Shown: positions 1 to 6,822, counted from the first letter of the stretch. The stretch is DNA of 7,285 nucleotides from Synergistes sp. (GCA_016288355.1 JAEEYY010000130.1:1-7285); one strand, 5' to 3'. A program made the numbers and translations. Notes: a model not told the origin generated them from the letters alone.

Positions 1-3
1 ACC

Positions 4-336
4 TCAGTTGCCGAGCCGATAATAATCCCAATATCCCGAGTAAGTCTGTTTAAGTGCAGTCTCAAACTGCGCAACCGCGTCTCGGCGCGTTTTGCACTTG
101 ATCCAGGCCGCGTTTTTTGTGGCCAGAGTGAACTTGTCGCGCGGGTAACGCTCCACCAGCGCCTGACGGATCGCATCCTCAGAGCCCGGGTAGGCCCATG
201 CAGTGTCAAAATAAGTAAACCCGGCCTCCATAAACATATCCGTCATCTTCCCTACCTGCTCTATATCTATCTTTTCCCCGTTCTTAGGCAGGCGCATAAG
301 CCCGAAACCGAGCTTTTTTCCGTTCGGTCCTGTCAT
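4..336 (-). pseudogene. Aldo/keto reductase, N-terminal third, ended by a premature stop
   Basis: This 110-residue frame is the start of an aldo/keto reductase (NADPH-dependent TIM barrel), closest by eye to the anaerobe-type proteins that begin KKLGFGLMRLP. The strand 1 motif is at residues 8-16. D44 and Y49 lie in FDTAWAY and K74 lies in ATKNAAW, giving three of the four members of the family's catalytic tetrad. The fourth, a histidine usually found in a YYLLHNLG-like motif, would fall at residue 109, where the frame reads YYRLGN and then TGA (4-6). Aligned codon by codon, His is replaced by Gly and the following Leu by a stop. Family members run to about 270-390 residues, so two thirds is missing. 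The start at 336 has a GAGGGGTGA ribosome binding site overlapping the stop of the flavodoxin-like gene 12 bases upstream, so the two are co-transcribed. The rest of the gene, if present, lies outside the window. Family assignment is firm; pseudogene status is an inference, and a sequencing or assembly error is possible. Confidence 0.75.
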
Positions 337-348
337 TTATATCACCCC

Positions 349-834
349 TCACTGTCCCTCTGCGATCCGGGCAAACTCGGCGATCTCTTTCTCCGCCGAC
401 CTTTTGAGGCGCCTGCCGGCTATGATGCGCACAGAGGGAGGACAGATTGCTTTAATATCCTCGGCAGTGTTTCCCATCCCGCTGCCGCCCGACGTAGCAA
501 AGATCGCTATTTTGCACCCTGAAAAATCTGCGCTCTCCAGAAATGTTTTTACAATCGGGGGAGCTGTATACCACCATATCGGGAAGCCTAGAAAAATAAT
601 ATCGTAATCTTTGGGATTCTTAACAGTATCTGTAATAGCCGGGCGCGACGATTTATCCCTGCATTCGACAGACGAACGGCTGTTCTTATCCGTCCAGTCG
701 AGTTCTTCTTTCGTATATGGGACCTGCGGCCTTATCTCAAAGAGATCGGCGCCGGCCGCTGCGGCCAGTTTTTCCGCTACTGTCTTTGTTATACGCAGAT
801 CGCTTGCTGAAAAATATGCGACCAGTTTTTTCAT
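349..834 (-). CDS. Flavodoxin-family FMN-binding protein / NAD(P)H-dependent oxidoreductase
   Basis: A 161-residue cytoplasmic protein of the flavodoxin_4 type. It begins MKKLVAYFSAS, the first beta strand followed by the FMN-phosphate loop (residues 8-18), although that loop reads SASDLRITK instead of the usual SATGTTK-like sequence. A conserved block DWTDKNSRSSVE is at 46-57. FLGFPIWWYTAPP at 81-93 is the typical flavin isoalloxazine-contacting segment, and FATSGGSGMGNT at 112-123 is the second flavin loop. Length and motif order match complete family members, so the gene looks intact. Proteins of this type carry electrons or reduce small molecules such as quinones; the substrate cannot be told from sequence. 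The ATG at 834 follows a purine-rich GAGGGGGG Shine-Dalgarno sequence. It is the first gene of a two-gene unit with the aldo/keto reductase frame, and pairs of this sort are common in anaerobes. A weak extended -10 candidate lies about 65 bases upstream. Confidence 0.9.
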   Translation of the reverse strand: MKKLVAYFSASDLRITKTVAEKLAAAAGADLFEIRPQVPYTKEELDWTDKNSRSSVECRDKSSRPAITDTVKNPKDYDIIFLGFPIWWYTAPPIVKTFLESADFSGCKIAIFATSGGSGMGNTAEDIKAICPPSVRIIAGRRLKRSAEKEIAEFARIAEGQ

Positions 835-1108
835 GGTATTTCCCCCCTCATGCTGTTCGTGTCAATGATATGTATTTAAAAGCATAATAATACAGAAATT
901 ATCTCATGTTTCCGGCAATGTTTCATCTGTTTTTACGCCTTCAGCATTACAAATACCGCAGCATGGCTTCGCCTGCCGTATTTCATGGCGTCATGTATGA
1001 CAACTAACCGGAAAGAACACGGAAATCGCCTCTTCTCTGCGGTACGCTGTCAAATCCGGCCTTAACTGAACCGGCAGGCTGTGTCTGATGCCAATACAAT
1101 AAATTGTT
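835..1108. other. Intergenic stretch, no convincing gene
   Basis: This stretch lies between the glnS terminator and the flavodoxin-like gene. I see no open frame with a start, a ribosome binding site and protein-like content on either strand. The longest minus-strand readings are broken by stops; the only ATG frame of note (986 downward, 17 codons) has no Shine-Dalgarno sequence. A short near-palindrome, GTCAT-AC-ATGAC, is present on the minus strand at about 991-1002. The part next to the flavodoxin-like gene is AT-rich and is the likely promoter region. The rest could be decayed gene or dispersed-repeat material, which I cannot test here. Confidence 0.5.
898..906 (-). promoter_or_regulatory. 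Weak candidate extended -10 for the flavodoxin/AKR unit
   Basis: On the minus strand the sequence TGA-GATAAT matches an extended -10 element (TGN followed by a five-of-six match to TATAAT) about 64 bases before the flavodoxin-like start codon, in AT-rich DNA. No convincing -35 hexamer sits 16-18 bases upstream. An alternative TATTAT lies slightly closer to the gene. A transcription start of its own is expected, because the strong terminator at 1109-1144 separates this unit from glnS. Confidence 0.3.
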
Positions 1109-1144
1109 AAAAAACGGCGCGGCTTTTATCCAAAGCCGCGCCGT
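1109..1144 (-). terminator. Rho-independent terminator of the glnS operon
   Basis: A perfect 13-base-pair GC-rich stem has arms at 1114-1126 and 1132-1144 and a 5-base loop. Read on the minus strand it is followed directly by six T residues (1114-1109, the first overlapping the stem end). It sits 32 bases past the glnS stop and therefore closes the five-gene operon. The plus strand has no T run after the stem, so it looks unidirectional. Confidence 0.95.
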
Positions 1145-1176
1145 GCTGTTCTTTCAATTCAAGACATTTACTGCCG

Positions 1177-2850
1177 TTATTTTTTCTGCTCTTTGCCCCA
1201 CGAATCTTTCAGAGAGACTGTCAGGTTGAAGACCGGTTTTTCCGGCGTCGTATATTTGTCGGCGCAGAAGTAGCCGTGGCGCAGGAACTGGAATTTATCA
1301 AGAGGGGCCGCGGCTGCCGCAGACGGCTCGACCAGCGCGTCTTCAACGACGACGAGTGAATTCGGATCAAGATAATCCTTATAATCCTTGCCCTCTTCCA
1401 TGTCGTTCATGTTGCGCAGCGTGAAGAGATGCCCGTACAGGTTGATGCGGGCCCTGACCGCGTCTCCGCTCCATACCCAGTGCAGCGTTCCCTTTATTTT
1501 ACGCCCGTCAGGCGCGTCTCCTCCGCGGCTTGCCATATCCGCGGTGCAGCGCAGTTCGGTGACGTTGCCGGCCCCGTCTTTTACGACTTCGTCGCAGCGG
1601 ATGATATAGGCGTGCTTCAGGCGCACTTCCTTTCCCGGAGACATGCGGAAGAAGCCTTTGACCGGTTCCTCCATGAAATCGCCGCGTTCGATGTAGATCT
1701 CGCGCCCGATCTTAAGCGTGCGGCTCCCGTCTTCGCTGTTTTCGGGGTTATTCTCCGCCGGAAGCTCATCCACGAAACCTTCCGGCCAGTTCGTTATCAC
1801 GACCTTAAGAGGATGAAGGACAGCCATAGCGCGCCGCGCCGTTCTGTTCAGCTCTTCGCGCAGGCAGTACTGCAGCAGCTCTATCTCTACCATGCTGTCG
1901 GTCTTGGCCACTCCTATCTCACGGCAGAAGCGGCGTATCGCCGAAGCCGTATAGCCGCGGCGGCGAAAACCGCAGATAGTAGGCATCCTCGGGTCGTCCC
2001 AGCCGTCCACTATCCCGAGCGTTACCAGTTCGAGAAGCTTGCGCTTGCTCATTACAGTATATGTCAGGTTGAGACGCGCAAATTCGTACTGATGAGGCAC
2101 ATGCGGCACGTCAGCGTTTGCGATGAACCAGTCGTAAAGGGGTCTGTGATCCTGGAATTCCAGCGTGCATATCGAATGGGTGACGCCCTCTATCGCATCC
2201 TCGTAGCCGTGCGCGTAATCATACATGGGATATACGCACCATTTATCGCCGGTCCTGTGATGGGCGCGTTTAAGTATCCTGTAGATAACCGGGTCGCGCA
2301 TATTAAGGTTGCTGCTTGCCATGTCTATCTTTGCACGAAGCACATGCGACCCCTCTTCAAACTCCCCGGCCGTCATTCTTGCAAAAAGGTCCAGATTTTC
2401 TTCGACGCTGCGGTTCCGGTACGGGGAGTCGACGCCGGGCTTCGTCAGCGTTCCGCGGCTTGCGCGGATCTCTTCGGCGTTCTGGTCGTCGACGTAGGCC
2501 TTGCCGGCCTTGATCATATCGACCGCCCATTTGTGGAACTGGTCAAAGTAATCCGAAGCATAGCAAAGCTCGGCCCACTCAAAACCAAGCCAGCGGACGT
2601 CTTCCTTTATCGCCTCGACATATTCTGTTTCTTCCTTGGCCGGGTTCGTATCGTCAAAGCGCAGATTGCATTTTCCGCCGAACTGCCTGGCCATGCCGAA
2701 ATTAAGGCAGATGGACTTTGCATGTCCGATATGAAGGTAGCCGTTCGGCTCGGGAGGGAATCTGGTCGTTATCTCTTTGACCCTGCCCTCTTCTATATCT
2801 TTTGCGATTATCTCTTCGATAAAATTCTGGTTTTTATTCTCAGCCGCCAT
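1177..2850 (-). CDS. glnS: Glutaminyl-tRNA synthetase
   Basis: A class I aminoacyl-tRNA synthetase that charges tRNA-Gln with glutamine in the cytoplasm. At 557 residues it is full length (E. coli GlnRS is 554). The ATP-binding HIGH motif is at residues 40-43 inside FPPEPNGYLHIGHAKS. FDDTNPAKE follows at 65-73. The KMSKS-loop equivalent is VMSKR at 266-270, then GWDDPRMPT at 283-291, a signature of the GlnRS/eukaryotic-type GluRS branch. The C-terminal beta-barrel anticodon-binding region is recognisable from about 345, with FFRMSPGKEVRLKHAYIIRC at 400-419. These features favour GlnRS over bacterial GluRS. The start at 2850 is supported by a perfect AGGAGG seven bases upstream, located between the asparaginase stop and this ATG (14-base gap). 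It is the last gene before the terminator. Having GlnRS implies Gln-tRNA can be made directly and need not come only from GatCAB transamidation. Confidence 0.97.
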   Translation of the reverse strand: MAAENKNQNFIEEIIAKDIEEGRVKEITTRFPPEPNGYLHIGHAKSICLNFGMARQFGGKCNLRFDDTNPAKEETEYVEAIKEDVRWLGFEWAELCYASDYFDQFHKWAVDMIKAGKAYVDDQNAEEIRASRGTLTKPGVDSPYRNRSVEENLDLFARMTAGEFEEGSHVLRAKIDMASSNLNMRDPVIYRILKRAHHRTGDKWCVYPMYDYAHGYEDAIEGVTHSICTLEFQDHRPLYDWFIANADVPHVPHQYEFARLNLTYTVMSKRKLLELVTLGIVDGWDDPRMPTICGFRRRGYTASAIRRFCREIGVAKTDSMVEIELLQYCLREELNRTARRAMAVLHPLKVVITNWPEGFVDELPAENNPENSEDGSRTLKIGREIYIERGDFMEEPVKGFFRMSPGKEVRLKHAYIIRCDEVVKDGAGNVTELRCTADMASRGGDAPDGRKIKGTLHWVWSGDAVRARINLYGHLFTLRNMNDMEEGKDYKDYLDPNSLVVVEDALVEPSAAAAAPLDKFQFLRHGYFCADKYTTPEKPVFNLTVSLKDSWGKEQKK

Positions 2851-2864
2851 AACGCCGCCTCCTA

Positions 2865-3821
2865 TCAGTATTTTTGCAGATAAAGGCCTAATATATCTTC
2901 CGGTCTTTCATTTTCGACAGATAACGAAAGATATGATAATGCAATTAAGAACTCAAGTGAATAGCTCCCCTGATTAAAAACCTGAAAATTTTTCGCTGCA
3001 AGCCCGGCTATGCCGACCCCGCCGTAAAAAGAGGCCGACTTTTCCCCGAGAGCGCAGGAACTTGCCGCTATAATGACAGGCTTTTCAGCTTCCGCTCCGA
3101 ATGCTTCGCAAAGCATTGAATGGATGCGCTCCGGCATGTTGCCGCTTCCGTAGCCTTCGAGAATCAATATGCGCCGCCGCGTGAAATGAGGCATCACCGC
3201 CGGATGAAGGTGTATAAGCTCCATCTGCCCGGCCGCGGCTCTCCAGTCACAGGCGTTCTTTATAAGGCGCCGCCCATAAGGCCGGGGGATCCCGGCTCCT
3301 GAAGAGACATAAGCACAAAGGCCGGACGCGTCTTCCTTGTGAACAAAAGCCCCGTCGTAGTCACTGCCGGCAAAATGGATGAACACTCCGCTTCTGCCTG
3401 AGAAAAGACTGTTGACCGCGCCGCGCAGATTGTCAGCTCCGTCAAAATCGGAAGCATCCGGCGTTCTCTGGCTCCCGGTAAGAGCTACGGAAACACCGGC
3501 AGGTGCAGTCAGAGAAAGCCAGGCTGCGGTATAGGCCATAGTATCGGTGCCGTGTATTACGAGGAACTTTTTAACGCCGCGGTCTGCCGCCTCATATATC
3601 TTTTCAGTGATGAGCTGCCAGTTTTCCGGTGATATGTCGGAACTGTCGACGCCGGCTTCTCCGAACACGCCGCATATCCCACTGCAATGTCCCCTTTCAT
3701 TGATAAACCGTTCCGCCAGCGTAAAAATGCCGCGGGCGGCGTATGTATCAGGGACGAACCCTCCGCCGCGGTCCGAGGAGACTATCGTGCCTCCGGCAGA
3801 GATCACCATTACGTCGTCCAT
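2865..3821 (-). CDS. L-asparaginase, cytoplasmic type I-like
   Basis: A 318-residue bacterial-type asparaginase that hydrolyses L-asparagine to aspartate and ammonia. The nucleophile threonine is T12 in SAGGTIVS. The second catalytic block is HGTDTMAYTA at 90-99, with T92 and D93. K162 in VHKED completes the classical charge relay, and DSSDISPENW at 59-68 is the substrate-pocket segment as written in type I (cytoplasmic) enzymes. There is no signal peptide. It is a little shorter than E. coli type I (338), mostly at the ends, and looks complete. The ATG at 3821 shares one base with the stop of the NuoH-like gene (TGATG). An AGGAGG lies 13 bases upstream, rather far, so translation probably depends on coupling; a second ATG at codon 5 is an alternative start. 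Side activity on glutamine is known in the family and cannot be excluded. It lacks the extra N-terminal domain expected of GatD-type tRNA amidotransferase subunits. Confidence 0.92.
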   Translation of the reverse strand: MDDVMVISAGGTIVSSDRGGGFVPDTYAARGIFTLAERFINERGHCSGICGVFGEAGVDSSDISPENWQLITEKIYEAADRGVKKFLVIHGTDTMAYTAAWLSLTAPAGVSVALTGSQRTPDASDFDGADNLRGAVNSLFSGRSGVFIHFAGSDYDGAFVHKEDASGLCAYVSSGAGIPRPYGRRLIKNACDWRAAAGQMELIHLHPAVMPHFTRRRILILEGYGSGNMPERIHSMLCEAFGAEAEKPVIIAASSCALGEKSASFYGGVGIAGLAAKNFQVFNQGSYSLEFLIALSYLSLSVENERPEDILGLYLQKY

Positions 3822-4846
3822 CAGAACACCGCGGCCTCCTGGACAAGAAGCGCTTCCTCATACCACAGGAGAGCCATTGCTGCAGCCACAAATAACGGCA
3901 GCACCGCAGCAGCGATCCCGGCAGGCACTATACGTTCGATAAAAGCCATCAGCAGCTGGCAGAAAGGAACTGCGGCAAACCTGAAAAGCAGGACCGCCAG
4001 CCAGAACGCGGCGAAATTGATCGCCTGTCCGTACCATGCTATGCCCGCACCTTCGCCGATATTGTCGACAAGATTGTACGGAAAGAATACAAAAACCACT
4101 ATAGATATGATGATAAATGACCGTGCCGAGGACCACAGCCTCAGCAGAGCGCGCGGAGCGCCTCCGAAGTCCGGCATTTCGTCTTCTTTAAGCAGCGAGC
4201 TGCTGAACGCCGCTCCTTTGCCGGGAATCTGGCTCAGTACCACAAAAGCGAACAGCAGCGCGCCTGTTATGCCGTAGAAAGACATCGTGGAAAAACGTCC
4301 GACTACGGAAAAAGTGCTGATGCTGAACGGATCTCTGTCAGCTCCGTTTTTTACAAAAAAAGAAGCAAGAGACGCCACGGCTGCGGTAAGAGCAAACAGC
4401 AGCCTGATGATATCTTTGGTTTCGGCTGCGGCGTGATCGAATCCCTCTTTTGTACCGAGTGAGCAGAATGCCGCCACGGCAAAAGCTTCAGAAAGAAGAT
4501 AGATCTGTGCCATTTGTATTATATCGGTACCGCTGTCGGTTATCGGGATAAAGGTGCAGTACGGCAGCCCTGCGCATAAAGTCACAAGAGAAGCCACTGC
4601 CAAAGCGGGCGCAAAAACAGCCATGACCGTCAGGGCAGAGCCGGGAACAGATACAGGAGAACGAAACATCGTTCGAAAACCGGTTTCATGGGCGTCGGGA
4701 ACGGTCCGGCCGCTCTTTTTCATGATAAATGCGCTCATAAGCATATACAGTCTGTCGCTCTTATGCGAAGCGGCAAAGACAAATATGATCAGCAGAGCCG
4801 CGACAAAATAGTTGAACAGAGCAGGAAAGATATCATCCATAGCCAT
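3821..4846 (-). CDS. NuoH/EchB/HyfC-like membrane subunit, divergent
   Basis: A 341-residue integral membrane protein with about eight hydrophobic segments (roughly 11-27, 69-93, 110-130, 145-165, 186-206, 243-260, 275-298, 305-328), the number and size expected of the NuoH family, which joins the membrane arm to the hydrophilic arm in complex I and group 4 hydrogenases. The block EDEMPDFGGAPRALLRLW (221-238) before a hydrophobic segment resembles the family's acidic motif followed by E-Y-S-G-x-x-x-A-L. The loop FDHAAAETKD around 136-145 corresponds to the region carrying the AEP/ETNR glutamate. Overall conservation is weak, so this is a distant member. The frame stays open upstream to an ATG at 4939, but that would overlap the preceding gene by 94 bases. 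The ATG at 4846 forms a one-base TGATG overlap and begins MAMDDIFPAL, right before the first helix; 4840 is an equally plausible start with GGGGTGA better spaced. It probably pairs with the antiporter-like protein encoded two genes upstream. Confidence 0.75.
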   Translation of the reverse strand: MAMDDIFPALFNYFVAALLIIFVFAASHKSDRLYMLMSAFIMKKSGRTVPDAHETGFRTMFRSPVSVPGSALTVMAVFAPALAVASLVTLCAGLPYCTFIPITDSGTDIIQMAQIYLLSEAFAVAAFCSLGTKEGFDHAAAETKDIIRLLFALTAAVASLASFFVKNGADRDPFSISTFSVVGRFSTMSFYGITGALLFAFVVLSQIPGKGAAFSSSLLKEDEMPDFGGAPRALLRLWSSARSFIIISIVVFVFFPYNLVDNIGEGAGIAWYGQAINFAAFWLAVLLFRFAAVPFCQLLMAFIERIVPAGIAAAVLPLFVAAAMALLWYEEALLVQEAAVF

Positions 4847-5145
4847 CACCCCAGAAATATCGCAGTAACAAAAAGCAGCAGCAGGGAAGCTATGCCGAAT
4901 ATAGGGCACAAACGGTGCCCGGTCCAGGGCTTTATGCACTCTTCCGCAAAACGGCGCGCAGCTGCTGACGAAAAAGCCCCGGCAGCCTCATCCGCTGCGG
5001 AAGCGCCTTTGTCGGAAAGTCTTATTCCGCCGCGCTTAACGGCATACTGCACGGCGGACACAAACAGCAAAGATGTGACGGCGAAGAGCAGCAGCCACTT
5101 CAGGACGTCCCACACAAAAAAACCGGTAGATATTTTAAAGATCAT
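4846..5145 (-). CDS. Small two-helix membrane protein of unknown function
   Basis: 99 residues with hydrophobic segments at about 14-35 and 81-98, separated by a 45-residue loop that is alanine-rich and charged (ASAADEAAGAFSSAAARRFA at 48-67). I do not recognise the family. It is not an obvious NuoK/MrpC homologue, which would show three helices, nor NuoA. The helix, long amphipathic loop, proline, helix pattern loosely recalls the first two helices of NuoH-type subunits, and the next gene shows a similar arrangement; this is only a resemblance. The start is well supported: AGGAGG lies eight bases before the ATG at 5145, which overlaps the upstream stop by one base (TAATG). The stop overlaps the next start in the same way (TGATG). 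Position between two membrane-arm genes, with translational coupling on both sides, suggests an accessory subunit of the same complex. Confidence 0.8.
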   Translation of the reverse strand: MIFKISTGFFVWDVLKWLLLFAVTSLLFVSAVQYAVKRGGIRLSDKGASAADEAAGAFSSAAARRFAEECIKPWTGHRLCPIFGIASLLLLFVTAIFLG

Positions 5146-6746
5146 TATCTTTCCTCCTCAGCAGGGGAAACAGGCAGCGGAACGGTTCTGTTTATCAGAG
5201 ATTCCGCGGACGGAGAGACCGAATCGGAAAAGATCCTGCCGGGAGTCAGAGTCGCGGCGGTAAAAATGACAAGAAGTATCGCAAGCGGAAGGACGGCCGC
5301 ACGCATCCCCTCAAGGTTTACTTCTTTCTCCTCAGAGCCTCCGACAGCAAGAACAAAGAAGAAGCGCAGCGCGGCAAAGAATATCACCGCCGTAAGCGAA
5401 AAGAGAGCCACGGTAAGAAAGGGGCTGACAAAGTTGGCTGACCTGAGAAGCATCTGCTTGCCTTCGTAGCCCGCAAACGGCGGAAGGCCTGCGGCTATCG
5501 CAAGAATGGCAAGAAAGAATGACGAAACAAACGGGATGCGTTTGAAAAGTTTGCCGTACTGCCACAGTTCAAAACTATTATCACCGCGTTCCTTCAAAAA
5601 CGTGGTAATCAGTATCAAAGCGGCAGACAGAGGCAGAAATACCAGCCACAGCGAGATCATCGCCTCTACCGCGCTTACTCCGTAGACCGCGGCCCTCTCG
5701 GCGCCGAAACAGCCGCTCATCGCAACGCCGATGGAGACCGTTATTATCCCTTTCATCCAGCAAATAATCGAATCCATAAGATCAGCCGGTTCGGGCCCCT
5801 TAGACATCAGCAGCAGTGAATAAACAAGCAGAGCGAGCCCGATCATCATAAATACCAGGGGGACCTTCTGGAGTCCGCGCATCGGTCCGTAAAGAGAAAA
5901 GACGACGCGAAAAACGATAAAGAGCGTGGCCTGTGTCCTGATGGCAAAGAAACAGTTTTTTGCGGCCTCATCAAGGAACGGAGAGGGCTTTATGAAGATA
6001 TAAAGCATCGGTACGACTAAAAGAATAAAAGCCGAGAGCGACTCGGGACAGGGCTCTATCTTCTGTGCAAGCACGCTGATATTCGTGCTCCCGTATCTGG
6101 TTCCGAGGATGAGCGCTCCGGCAAGGAACATCACGAGCAGCAGAAGGCGCGAAATATAATAGAAAAAGCGCCTGCCGCGCGAAAGCAGCGCCTCTTTCGA
6201 AAAACCGCAGTAAAGCCCCGTTACCCCAAGCTGAGTTATGATAAGGAAGACAAAGAGGGCTATCAGATTATTCAGCAGGAAGATCCCCTGAATGCCGGCG
6301 CATGCCAGCAGAAAGAACATTATCAGGCGCGGTGTTATAGGAGGCCTGCGTTCTGCCAGCGCCCTTATCCCGGCAGTCAGCAGCACAAGGCTCATAAGCG
6401 CGGCCGAGGTCGCACCGAAAGCATCAATGGAAAGAGCGGCCTGAATATTCTTGCCGCTCTCCGGGGAGAGCACGCCGCTCCAGCCGCTGCCAGTAAATGC
6501 GTAAAACTGTCCCGACGCGCCTCTGGCATATTTCCATATCGAAACGGAGATCACCGCTCCGGCACAGAGAAGCAGAAAAAAGGGCAGTTTGCACCAAAGC
6601 CTGGTAAGTTTCACAGGCTTGCGGGTCCACCTGACAAAGAAGCTGTCGTATAAGAGAAGAAGAGCGTATGCCGCGGCGCCAATGAGCGGAAGAACAAGCG
6701 CCAGAACGGGCATCGGCATCGATTTAAATATAAGGGAAAAATTCAT
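5145..6746 (-). CDS. Antiporter-like membrane subunit (NuoL/M/N, HyfB, EchA superfamily), divergent
   Basis: A 533-residue protein with about 14 hydrophobic segments, the topology of proton-translocating antiporter-like subunits of complex I, Mrp antiporters and energy-converting hydrogenases. GLPPFAGYEGKQMLL at 420-434 matches the family's G-x-P-P-x-x-G-F-x-x-K-x-x-L block, including the second half-channel lysine (K430). The segment from about 161 to 222 (FVFLIITQLGVTGLYCGF, then a GRRFFYY helix, then RYGS) follows the TM5-TM6 region. The invariant TM5 glutamate falls on I169, the F-x-x-W-L-P-D-A motif is reduced to SPFLDEA (255-261), and the D-L-K-R motif reads ADLMDS (321-326). Family membership is likely from layout and the C-terminal motif; a normal pumping role is doubtful. 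The start at 6746 has AGGTGAG at a proper distance and is the first gene of the operon, downstream of an extended -10 promoter. Confidence 0.75.
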   Translation of the reverse strand: MNFSLIFKSMPMPVLALVLPLIGAAAYALLLLYDSFFVRWTRKPVKLTRLWCKLPFFLLLCAGAVISVSIWKYARGASGQFYAFTGSGWSGVLSPESGKNIQAALSIDAFGATSAALMSLVLLTAGIRALAERRPPITPRLIMFFLLACAGIQGIFLLNNLIALFVFLIITQLGVTGLYCGFSKEALLSRGRRFFYYISRLLLLVMFLAGALILGTRYGSTNISVLAQKIEPCPESLSAFILLVVPMLYIFIKPSPFLDEAAKNCFFAIRTQATLFIVFRVVFSLYGPMRGLQKVPLVFMMIGLALLVYSLLLMSKGPEPADLMDSIICWMKGIITVSIGVAMSGCFGAERAAVYGVSAVEAMISLWLVFLPLSAALILITTFLKERGDNSFELWQYGKLFKRIPFVSSFFLAILAIAAGLPPFAGYEGKQMLLRSANFVSPFLTVALFSLTAVIFFAALRFFFVLAVGGSEEKEVNLEGMRAAVLPLAILLVIFTAATLTPGRIFSDSVSPSAESLINRTVPLPVSPAEEER

Positions 6747-6761
6747 AAACTCACCTTTCCT

Positions 6762-6818
6762 GCGGCTAAAGCCGGGCAGACGCCAAGACGTCGTCTGTAA
6801 AAAAGCGCTTGACCGCTT
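6762..6818 (-). promoter_or_regulatory. Hairpin-rich leader of the membrane-arm operon
   Basis: Three small inverted repeats occur in succession on the minus strand between the promoter and the ribosome binding site. AAGCG/CGCTT (6814-6818 with 6803-6807) is followed by a run of six T. CAGACG/CGTCTG (6792-6797 with 6777-6782) has a 9-base loop. CGGC/GCCG (6771-6774 with 6763-6766) has a TTTA loop and ends next to the AGGAAAGGTGAG ribosome binding region. The first overlaps the expected transcription start, so it would be complete only in transcripts coming from further upstream, where it could act as a weak terminator. Stems are short (4-6 bp); function is conjecture. Confidence 0.35.
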
Positions 6819-6822
6819 ATAT

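Noticed and set aside
1429..2883. A 484-codon open frame on the plus strand opposite glnS
   Set aside because: It lies wholly antisense to a clearly recognised full-length GlnRS, has no ribosome binding site or recognisable motif, and is rich in His/Arg/Val as expected from reverse reading of GC-biased codons.
2865..3821. Asparaginase as a GatD subunit of a tRNA amidotransferase
   Set aside because: GatD carries an additional N-terminal domain and partners with GatE; neither is present here.
3687..4277. A 196-codon plus-strand frame, and others opposite the membrane genes
   Set aside because: Low-complexity Ser/Ala/Arg/Thr composition typical of reading the complement of membrane-protein genes; no start signal or family motif.
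4847..4939. N-terminal extension of the NuoH-like gene to the ATG at 4939
   Set aside because: It would overlap the 99-residue gene by 94 bases, and the added residues are not hydrophobic-helix or family-like. The one-base TGATG overlap start at 4846 fits the rest of the operon.
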